Source: Gammaproteobacteria bacterium
Lineage (GTDB): Bacteria; Pseudomonadota; Gammaproteobacteria; Steroidobacterales; Woeseiaceae
Assembly: GCA_024639825.1 (NCBI GenBank)
Contig: JAHEGH010000020.1
Coordinates: 1 to 43,955, forward strand
DNA: 43,955 nt
Direction: 5' to 3'
A program made the translations under genes and the position numbers. Under the pieces are notes generated by a model. That model saw only the letters and a program-made list of their open reading frames with translations. It was not told the DNA's origin and searched no databases. Positions 37,067-43,955 of this stretch are shown here, in pieces. How positions within the stretch are numbered: the first letter of the stretch is position 1; each line of letters opens with the position of its first letter.

Positions 37067-37495
37067 ATGGCACGAGTGGACTTTTACGTTCTCCCGCAGG
37101 CCGATGAACGCGCCCGGCACATGCTCGCGTGCAAGCTTGCCGAAAAAGCCTGGCGCCTCGAGAATACCGTGTATATCCAGGCGAAGAGCAGCAGCGACGC
37201 TGAACGCCTCGATCAGTTGCTCTGGACGTTTCGTGACGGCAGTTTCGTGCCCCATGGACTCGCCGGCCGCGACGATGGTACCGAGGTGTCCCCAATCATG
37301 ATCGGCTACGGCGACCAGGGTATTGGCACACGCGACCTGCTCATTAACCTCTGCGACGAGATCCCTTCGTCTTTCAAGGCTTTCCCCCGTGTCGCGGAGC
37401 TTGTAACCTCCGACGAAGCCTGTCGTCAGGCCAGCCGCAAGCGCTATGCCGCGTATCGCGATCAGGGCCACGAACTCAACACGCATAAACTCTAG
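37067..37495 (+). CDS. holC: DNA polymerase III subunit chi
   Basis: This 142-residue clamp-loader accessory subunit shows the family pattern MARVDFYVLPQADERARHMLACKLAEKAWR, the DQLLWTFRDGSFVPHG segment and RVAELVTSDE. It links the replisome to SSB. The stop codon directly abuts the valS ATG, so the two are cotranscribed; the pepA-holC-valS order is as in E. coli. Confidence 0.96.
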   Translation: MARVDFYVLPQADERARHMLACKLAEKAWRLENTVYIQAKSSSDAERLDQLLWTFRDGSFVPHGLAGRDDGTEVSPIMIGYGDQGIGTRDLLINLCDEIPSSFKAFPRVAELVTSDEACRQASRKRYAAYRDQGHELNTHKL

Positions 37496-40252
37496 ATGGA
37501 CAAGTCCTACCAACCTCAAGATATCGAACAGCGTCTCTACGAGCGCTGGGAAGAACAAGGCTATTTCGCTCCGCAGGGCGATGGCGAGCCCTATTGCATC
37601 GTCATTCCGCCACCGAACGTGACCGGCACACTCCACATGGGGCATGCCTTCCAGGACACGATCATGGATGCGCTCACCCGCTATCACCGCATGAAAGGCC
37701 ACCGGACGCTTTGGCAGCCGGGCATGGATCATGCGGGTATCGCGACGCAGATGGTCGTCGAGCGACTCCTCAACAGCGAAGGTACCTCGAGACGTGATCT
37801 CGGACGCGAGAAATTCGTCGAGCGCGTGTGGCAATGGAAAGATGAATCAGGTGGCAAGATCGCAAGGCAGACACGACGCCTGGGTGCCTCAGTCGATTGG
37901 AGCCGCGATCGCTTCACGATGGATGAAGGTCTGTCTGAAGCGGTGCGCGATGTCTTCGTGCAGTTGTATGAAGAAGACCTGATCTATCGCGGCAAGCGTC
38001 TCGTTAACTGGGACCCGGTCCTGCATACGGCATTGTCCGACCTCGAAGTTCTGTCGGATGACGAAGCCGGCCACCTGTGGCACTTCCGCTACCCGCTGGC
38101 GTCCGGCGATGGCCATCTTGTGGTCGCAACGACTCGCCCGGAAACCATGCTCGGTGACAGCGCGGTTGCCGTGCATCCAGACGACGAACGCTACCAGGAT
38201 CTTGTCGGGCAGGAGATCATTCTACCGATCGTCGGGCGTCGAATCCCGATCATCGCGGATGACTATGTCGATCCCGAGTTCGGCACCGGTTGCGTGAAAA
38301 TTACGCCCGCGCACGACTTCAATGACTACGACATCGGCAAGCGTCACGATTTACCCGTCTACAACATCCTGACCGATGATGCGGCTCTCAACGACGAGGT
38401 TCCGGAAAGCTACCGCGGCCTGGATCGTTTTGTGGCACGCGACAAGATCGTTGCTGAGTTTCAGTCGCTGGAACTGCTCGAGAAGATCGAGGAGTACACT
38501 GTGAAGATCCCGCGTGGCGACCGCTCGCACGCGGTGGTCGAGCCCTACCTGACCGATCAGTGGTACGTCAAGATCGAACCGCTGGCGAAGCCGGCCATAG
38601 AGGCCGTCGAGACGGGACGCATCAAGTTTGTTCCCGAAAACTGGTCGAAGACGTATTTCGACTGGATGTACAACATCCAGGACTGGTGCATCAGCCGCCA
38701 ACTGTGGTGGGGACACCGGATTCCTGCCTGGTATGACGACGAAGGCAAGGTCTATGTCGGACACGACGAGGATGCGGTTCGCGAGAAGCATGGCCTTGGC
38801 GCAGACATAGCCCTGCGCCAGGACGACGATGTCCTCGATACCTGGTTCTCTTCGGCCTTATGGCCGTTCAGTACCCTGGGATGGCCTGAGAAGACCGACG
38901 CGGTCAAAGAATTCTACCCGGGCAACGTTCTCGTTACGGGCTTCGACATTATCTTCTTCTGGGTCGCGCGCATGATCATGTTTGGCATGAAATTCATGGG
39001 CGACGTACCGTTCCGCGAAGTCTACATTCATGGCCTGATCCGCGATCAGGATGGCCAGAAGATGTCGAAGTCGAAAGGCAACGTCCTCGACCCGCTCGAC
39101 CTCATCGACGGTATCGATCTCGAAGCGCTGGTCAGGAAGCGGACCGCGGGCATGATGCAGGACCATCTCTCGCCGAAGATCGAGAAGTCCACTCGCCAGC
39201 ATTTCCCGGACGGCATCGATGCATTCGGTTGTGATGCCCTGCGTATGACATTTGGCGCGCTCGCAACGACGGGCCGCGATATTCGTTTCGACCTCGGACG
39301 CATCGAAGGCTACAAGAACTTCTGCAACAAGCTGTGGAATGCCGCCCGCTACGTGCTCATGAACACCGAGTCACTCGATGAGGGTGACGTCGAGTTCACT
39401 GCGGCAGATCGCTGGATTCGTGCACGTCTCGATGAGACAACGCGCGAAATGCACAAACACTTCCGTACTTACCGGCTGGACCTCGCGGTTCAGGCAGTCT
39501 ACGAATTTACGTGGCACGAGTTCTGCGACTGGTACCTCGAGCTCTCGAAGCCTGTTCTGCAGTCGGATGAGTCGTCCGTCGAACTGCAGCGCGGCACACG
39601 CAGAACGCTCATCGACGTACTTGAAACATTGCTGCGCCTGTTGCATCCGCTGATTCCCTTCGTGACCGAAGAAATCTGGGAGCAGGTTGCGGAGCGCGCT
39701 GGCATCGAGGGCGAGACCATCATGCTGCGCCCCTACCCTGAGGCGTCAGATGACTCCGCAGACGACCAGGCGGTCGCCGATATCGAGTGGGTCAAGCAAT
39801 TCGTTCTGGGTATCCGGCAGATTCGCGGAGAAATGGATATATCACCGGGCAAGGCGTTGCCCGTAATCTTGCAGCACGCAAGTGCATCTGATCAGCAGCG
39901 CGCGACCACACACGCACCACTGCTGCAGCGCGTGGGTCGAGTCGATGCAATCTCGGTGCTCGCGGACGATGACGAGCCACCGGCCGCGGCCACCGCTCTG
40001 CTGGGTGACCTGCGACTGCTGGTCCCGATGAAGGGCCTGATTGACGTCGACGCCGAGCGCGCACGACTCGAAAAGCAAATGGATAAGGTCCGGGGAGAAC
40101 TCGCCAAGGCTAATGGCAAGCTCGGCAACGAGAAATTTGTGAACAATGCACCACCTGCAGTGGTCGAACAGGAGCGCGAGCGCGTCGCCGATTTTGAGAA
40201 GACGCTCACACAACTGAGTGAGCAGGTGCAGAAACTAGACGAGCTTGCTTGA
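37496..40252 (+). CDS. valS: Valyl-tRNA synthetase
   Basis: This 918-residue class I synthetase charges tRNA-Val. It has the HIGH motif as [15 protein letters not shown] (HMGH near residue 46), the KMSKS motif in [17 protein letters not shown] (near residue 521), an editing domain ([21 protein letters not shown]), and the C-terminal coiled-coil tRNA-binding arm ([26 protein letters not shown]). Length is somewhat less than E. coli ValS (951) with no break seen. The ATG follows the holC stop without a gap. Confidence 0.98.
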   Translation: MDKSYQPQDIEQRLYERWEEQGYFAPQGDGEPYCIVIPPPNVTGTLHMGHAFQDTIMDALTRYHRMKGHRTLWQPGMDHAGIATQMVVERLLNSEGTSRRDLGREKFVERVWQWKDESGGKIARQTRRLGASVDWSRDRFTMDEGLSEAVRDVFVQLYEEDLIYRGKRLVNWDPVLHTALSDLEVLSDDEAGHLWHFRYPLASGDGHLVVATTRPETMLGDSAVAVHPDDERYQDLVGQEIILPIVGRRIPIIADDYVDPEFGTGCVKITPAHDFNDYDIGKRHDLPVYNILTDDAALNDEVPESYRGLDRFVARDKIVAEFQSLELLEKIEEYTVKIPRGDRSHAVVEPYLTDQWYVKIEPLAKPAIEAVETGRIKFVPENWSKTYFDWMYNIQDWCISRQLWWGHRIPAWYDDEGKVYVGHDEDAVREKHGLGADIALRQDDDVLDTWFSSALWPFSTLGWPEKTDAVKEFYPGNVLVTGFDIIFFWVARMIMFGMKFMGDVPFREVYIHGLIRDQDGQKMSKSKGNVLDPLDLIDGIDLEALVRKRTAGMMQDHLSPKIEKSTRQHFPDGIDAFGCDALRMTFGALATTGRDIRFDLGRIEGYKNFCNKLWNAARYVLMNTESLDEGDVEFTAADRWIRARLDETTREMHKHFRTYRLDLAVQAVYEFTWHEFCDWYLELSKPVLQSDESSVELQRGTRRTLIDVLETLLRLLHPLIPFVTEEIWEQVAERAGIEGETIMLRPYPEASDDSADDQAVADIEWVKQFVLGIRQIRGEMDISPGKALPVILQHASASDQQRATTHAPLLQRVGRVDAISVLADDDEPPAAATALLGDLRLLVPMKGLIDVDAERARLEKQMDKVRGELAKANGKLGNEKFVNNAPPAVVEQERERVADFEKTLTQLSEQVQKLDELA

Positions 40253-40309
40253 CGCGGGACGCTGTACCGATATGGTGGCCCTAGCCGGACTAAACTCAGG
40301 GACCACGGT

Positions 40310-41275
40310 ATGCAACGCTCGACAACCATCGAATCTTTGCCGACAGGCCGCAGTGCACAGCACGCGGTCGTTGACCAGGCGCGCCAGGCGCTGGCAACGA
40401 TCATTCTTGGCAAGGATGAGCAAATCTCACTCGCGCTCGCGTGCCTGCTGGCCCGTGGCCACCTGCTGATCGAAGATCTGCCCGGCCTTGGCAAAACCAT
40501 GCTTGCGCAGGCGCTGGCACGCGTCCTCGGACTGAGCTTTCGCCGTATACAGTTCACCAGCGACCTGCTGCCCGCCGATATCATCGGCGTATCGATATTC
40601 CGTCAGGATAGCGGCGAATTCGAGTTTCAGCCGGGGCCGGTCTTCTCGCAGCTTATTCTTGCCGACGAGGTAAACCGCGCCACGCCCAAGACGCAAAGCG
40701 CCCTGCTTGAGGCCATGGAGGAGCAACAGGTATCCGTTGATGGCAGTACCCGTGAACTGCCCACCCCGTTTTTTGTGGTCGCCACCCAGAACCCGGGAGA
40801 CCAGATCGGTACATTTCCACTCCCCGAATCACAGCTCGATCGCTTCCTGATGCGCGTCGAGATCGGTTACCCCGACGAAGAAAGCGAACGCCAACTCATC
40901 GCGGGTGAGGATCGTCGCGCAATGCTCAAGGACATTGAAGCCGTGACCGCGCCGGACATGCTCCTCGCTCTGCAGCGCGCTGTCCGCGAGATACCTGTCA
41001 CCGATGCGCTGGTCAGCTATGTCCAGGCCCTGGTACGTCACACTCGCGAATCCGCTGATATTGAAATCGGCTTGTCGCCGCGAGGTGCCCAGGCACTGGT
41101 TGCGGCGGCACGCGCGTATGCGTTTGTCGAGAACCACTCTGGCGTTTACCCGGACGACGTGCAGGCCGTCTTTGCCTCCGTCGCGGGCCATCGACTCAAA
41201 CCCGCCGGCAGCACCCGTTTTCGCAGCCCGGCCGAGCTATGCCAGCATGTCCTCGATTCCGTGGCCATTCCCTAG
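40310..41275 (+). CDS. MoxR-family AAA+ ATPase
   Basis: This 321-residue ATPase has Walker A LPGLGKTMLAQ, Walker B LILADEVNRA, sensor 1 FFVVATQNP and the AAA_lid domain with IEIGLSPRGAQALVAAARAYA. MoxR ATPases act as chaperones that mature partner proteins. It starts the MoxR-DUF58-transglutaminase unit; the DUF58 gene overlaps its 3' end by 29 bases. The 57-base gap after valS has no evident terminator, so read-through from valS is possible. Confidence 0.95.
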   Translation: MQRSTTIESLPTGRSAQHAVVDQARQALATIILGKDEQISLALACLLARGHLLIEDLPGLGKTMLAQALARVLGLSFRRIQFTSDLLPADIIGVSIFRQDSGEFEFQPGPVFSQLILADEVNRATPKTQSALLEAMEEQQVSVDGSTRELPTPFFVVATQNPGDQIGTFPLPESQLDRFLMRVEIGYPDEESERQLIAGEDRRAMLKDIEAVTAPDMLLALQRAVREIPVTDALVSYVQALVRHTRESADIEIGLSPRGAQALVAAARAYAFVENHSGVYPDDVQAVFASVAGHRLKPAGSTRFRSPAELCQHVLDSVAIP

Positions 41276-42257
41276 TCCGCGAGGGCTGGTTTCCTCGGTA
41301 AAAGCGCGCGCCGACAAGCGTGTGCAAACCTGGGCGCGCAAGCGCCAGGGCGCCGACCCGGATACCACGACCCTCGGTTCTGGACGCGTTTACATTCTGC
41401 CTACCGGTGTCGGCCTGATATTCGGCCTCATGGTGTTCGCCATGCTGCTGGGTTCGATGAACTACAACAACAACCTGTCGTTTGTTCTGACGTTTTTCCT
41501 TATCGGGCTGGGCTTCGTTGCGATGCACCAGTGCCAACGCAACCTGGTCGGTCTCGAGCTGACGTTCGCCGGCGCCGATTCGGTGTTTGCCGGCCAGTCC
41601 ATTCGGTTCCGCGTCGCCGTGACTAACCGGTCGAAGAGTGCGCGCTACGGCATTCGTCTGTACGCACCTGACACCCAGAGCGATGTTCACGATCTCCAGC
41701 CTGGCGAAAGCAAGGTATTCATCCTGCCTGTGCGAACTGACACGCGCGGCCGCGTATCGCTCCAGCGCTTTGGGGTGCGGACTTTATTCCCATTCGAATT
41801 GTTTCGTTCATGGGCCTGGCTCCACATGAATATCAACGGCCTCGTCTATCCCGCACCATCCGACACTGCACCGCAGCCACCGCCGACGATGGTTGCGCAT
41901 GGACACCGGCAACACGATGCCCGCGGTGAAGAAGACTTCGCCGGTCTACGCAAGTACCACGAAGGTGATTCGCCACGCCACGTCGCGTGGAAGGCCTATG
42001 CGCGCACTGGCCAGCTTTTGTCCAAACAATTCGCGGGCGCGGACACAAGCAGCCAGTGGTTCGATTTCAATGAGATCGTCAACGTCGACGTTGAGACACG
42101 ACTTTCGATCCTGACGAGCTGGATTGTCGACGCCGACCGAACCCTGGAGGACTATGGTCTGCGCGTGCCGGGCGCCGAGTTTGCGCCCGCACACGGCGAA
42201 CGACATCGGCGCCAATGTCTCGAGACACTCGCCTTGTATGACGGTGGGACAACCTGA
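41247..42257 (+). CDS. DUF58 (VWA-like) membrane protein
   Basis: From the ATG at 41247 the protein is 336 residues. Two membrane helices (VYILPTGVGLIFGLMVFAMLLGS and LSFVLTFFLIGLGFVAM) precede a beta domain (NLVGLELTFAGADSVFAGQSIRFRV) and the DUF58 core (DFAGLRKYHEGDSPRHVAWKAYARTGQLLSKQF, about residues 230-255). DUF58 proteins pair with MoxR and with TgpA-type transglutaminases. The frame opens as far upstream as 41004 but that part overlaps moxR. The start overlaps the moxR end by 29 bases; the stop overlaps the next ATG by one base (TGATG). Confidence 0.93.
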   Translation: MSSIPWPFPSPRGLVSSVKARADKRVQTWARKRQGADPDTTTLGSGRVYILPTGVGLIFGLMVFAMLLGSMNYNNNLSFVLTFFLIGLGFVAMHQCQRNLVGLELTFAGADSVFAGQSIRFRVAVTNRSKSARYGIRLYAPDTQSDVHDLQPGESKVFILPVRTDTRGRVSLQRFGVRTLFPFELFRSWAWLHMNINGLVYPAPSDTAPQPPPTMVAHGHRQHDARGEEDFAGLRKYHEGDSPRHVAWKAYARTGQLLSKQFAGADTSSQWFDFNEIVNVDVETRLSILTSWIVDADRTLEDYGLRVPGAEFAPAHGERHRRQCLETLALYDGGTT

Positions 42258-43955
42258 TGTTCAAGCCTCGCGGCACAGACGGCTCCCTGCTCTCCAGCCT
42301 CCCCTGGACGCTCACTGCGTTGGTGTTTTCGCTTGCACCGCACGTGCCGTTCATTCCCATCTGGATTACCGCGACGTTTCTCGGCTGTGCCGCCTGGCGG
42401 TACGTGATCGAAAAGCAACGCCGCGCCTTGCCCGGCACCTGGGTTCGTGCGGTATTTGCACTGGGCTGCTTCCTGGGCGTCCTGGCCACTTACGGCGGGA
42501 TAAGTGGCGTCGGCCCTGGTTCCGCGCTGCTCGCCGTCATGGCGGCGCTCAAGTTGCTCGAAACGCGCAAGCGGCGCGACCAGTTCGTCTTGCTGTTCCT
42601 GTCGATATTCCTCGTGATGTCGTCACTGTTGCGCGAGCAGTACCTGTGGTCACTGCCCTATATGCTATTGAGCATTCTGGTTGTCATGACCGCCTGGTTA
42701 CGAATGTCGGCTGGCAAGTCCCAGACCGCACGGCAAAGCTTCGCGACGGGCGGTCGGCTGCTCGCGTACGCGGCGCCACTGGCCATCGTTATGTGGGTAT
42801 TTTTCCCGCGTATCTCGACGCCGTTCTGGGCCGTACCGATTGACACTAGCCAGGCAAGTTCTGGTCTCAGCGACACGATGAGTCCGGGCGACATCAGTGA
42901 GCTCTCTATGTCGAATGAAGTAGCCTTCCGCGTGGCATTCGACGACGCGATCCCCGAACCCCGGGATCGCTACTGGCGTGGCCTCGTATTGACGCGCTTC
43001 AATGGTCGGACCTGGTCAGGGCGTGAACCCAGCATTAGTCGTTTCGCGAAAGACCAGATCGAGGTCATTGGCGAGCGTATCGATTACGAAGTCACGCTGG
43101 AACCGACGCGGCAACAATGGGTCTTCGCCCTCGATATTCCGTACTCATGGTCCCTGTCGAAGACGTTCATGGGGCCGCAGCAGCAGCTCGCGCGCATTTT
43201 CCCTATCGATCAGCGCATCTCCTACAGTGCAACCTCGTATACCGACTACCGCGTTCAAACCGATTTGTCACGACAGTATCGAATCTGGTACACGGATCTT
43301 CCCGATGGCAGCAATCCCCGGACGGCAGAACTTGCCAGAGAAATGTACGCTGCCGCAGGCTCCGATCGCGCGTTTGTGAACGCGGTTCTCGAGAAGCTGA
43401 ATCAGGAAGAGTATTACTACACGCTCGAACCACCACCGCTCGGCAGCAACCCCGTCGATCGCTTTCTCTTCGAGACACGGCGAGGTTTCTGCGAACACTA
43501 CGCGTCGGCTTTCTCGGTCATGCTGCGCAGCGTCGGTATCCCGACGCGCATCGTGCTTGGTTACCATGGAGGCGAACTGAACCCTATGGGCGGCCACCTG
43601 ACTGTGCGGCAGTCTGATGCCCATGCCTGGACAGAGATCTGGATTGAGGGTCTCGGCTGGCATCGCGTCGATCCAACCGCGGCTGTGGCACCCGAACGAA
43701 TTGAGATGAGTGCTAGCGAAGCCGCATTCGATGGCGTCGGTGCGGCCTGGGGCTTCGCGGCACCATCGCAGCTCCTTCACCAGATGACGCTGACCTGGGA
43801 TGCGCTCAACACCAAATGGAATGAGTGGGTCCTCGGCTACGGCCCTGACACGCAGAATTCATTCATGCAGTGGTTGGGCATGAATGAACCCAGCTGGCGC
43901 AAAATGCTGCTAACGCTGGTTGGCCTGGTTATCGGCATCATCATGTTGATCAGCG
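42257..43955 (+). CDS. TgpA-like transglutaminase-domain membrane protein, partial at window end
   Basis: The frame runs open from the ATG at 42257 to the window edge (566 codons), so the C-terminus is missing. It has five to six membrane helices in the first 190 residues, an N-terminal periplasmic region (residues about 200-380) and the transglutaminase domain with the catalytic triad Cys412 (GFCEHYASAF), His456 (HAWTEIWI) and Asp472 (VDPTAAV). The Pseudomonas aeruginosa TgpA, of similar plan, is essential in that species. Here the role is inferred from the family. The ATG overlaps the DUF58 stop, so the three genes form one translationally coupled unit. Confidence 0.93.
   Translation, partial: MFKPRGTDGSLLSSLPWTLTALVFSLAPHVPFIPIWITATFLGCAAWRYVIEKQRRALPGTWVRAVFALGCFLGVLATYGGISGVGPGSALLAVMAALKLLETRKRRDQFVLLFLSIFLVMSSLLREQYLWSLPYMLLSILVVMTAWLRMSAGKSQTARQSFATGGRLLAYAAPLAIVMWVFFPRISTPFWAVPIDTSQASSGLSDTMSPGDISELSMSNEVAFRVAFDDAIPEPRDRYWRGLVLTRFNGRTWSGREPSISRFAKDQIEVIGERIDYEVTLEPTRQQWVFALDIPYSWSLSKTFMGPQQQLARIFPIDQRISYSATSYTDYRVQTDLSRQYRIWYTDLPDGSNPRTAELAREMYAAAGSDRAFVNAVLEKLNQEEYYYTLEPPPLGSNPVDRFLFETRRGFCEHYASAFSVMLRSVGIPTRIVLGYHGGELNPMGGHLTVRQSDAHAWTEIWIEGLGWHRVDPTAAVAPERIEMSASEAAFDGVGAAWGFAAPSQLLHQMTLTWDALNTKWNEWVLGYGPDTQNSFMQWLGMNEPSWRKMLLTLVGLVIGIIMLIS

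Noticed and set aside
36161-37834. A 557-codon open frame on the minus strand across pepA, holC and valS
   Set aside because: It is antisense to three well-recognised genes and its translation shows no family pattern; long antisense frames are common in GC-rich coding DNA.

Overview
The window is a compact, gene-dense stretch of what looks like a free-living gammaproteobacterial chromosome. The call rests on gene order. The block nnr-tsaE-amiB-mutL-miaA-hfq-hflX-hflK-hflC-yjeT-purA, with queG divergent, matches the classical gammaproteobacterial superoperon. The blocks pcnB-folK-(deoxynucleoside kinase)-panB-panC and lptG-lptF / pepA-holC-valS are also typical. A GlyGly-CTERM surface protein, a MutL that keeps the endonuclease motif, and a GTGTCCGGTACC-type palindrome suggest an environmental lineage outside the Enterobacterales (perhaps Woeseiales- or Chromatiales-like; this is inference). 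I see no phage, transposase, CRISPR array or plasmid gene, and no stretch longer than about 230 bases without a gene.

Region by region. 1-7.1 kb is an accessory segment: a PLD-family lipoprotein, a small Cys/Arg-rich membrane protein, a DUF2799-type lipoprotein, a membrane NERD-like protein preceded by a perfect CRP-like palindrome, and a minus-strand group of patatin-like protein, OPT transporter and a small membrane protein. 7.2-9.9 kb holds a large secreted LVIVD/Calx-beta/PKD protein whose C-terminal tail overlaps the 3' end of purA. 9.9-21.3 kb is the minus-strand superoperon for purine synthesis, membrane proteolysis control, RNA chaperone and tRNA modification, mismatch repair, cell division amidase and metabolite repair. 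21.3-24.3 kb runs on the plus strand: queG, a class III-like PPK2 and a CNB-GGDEF diguanylate cyclase. 24.3-28.5 kb is the minus-strand pantothenate/folate/RNA polyadenylation operon, followed by a plus-strand tRNA-Glu(CTC) with its own promoter and terminator. 28.8-33.3 kb is a second accessory segment: a DUF6445-like putative 2OG oxygenase, a small secreted protein, a MAPEG protein, an NTP/NDP-exchanger-like transporter, a Tat-exported aldo/keto reductase and an RDD protein. 33.3-40.3 kb carries lptGF and, divergently, pepA-holC-valS. 40.3-43.96 kb is a MoxR-DUF58-transglutaminase operon cut by the window edge.

Most genes are ordinary and conserved. I did not find a convincing undescribed multi-gene system. 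The observations most worth a second look are: a NERD protein that has lost catalytic residues; a yjeT/DUF2065 gene with no normal start codon; the antisense overlap of the CTERM protein with purA; a 21-bp perfect palindrome between tsaE and amiB; a hairpin at the mutL start whose U-tract faces the wrong strand; and five convergent junctions too tight for terminators.
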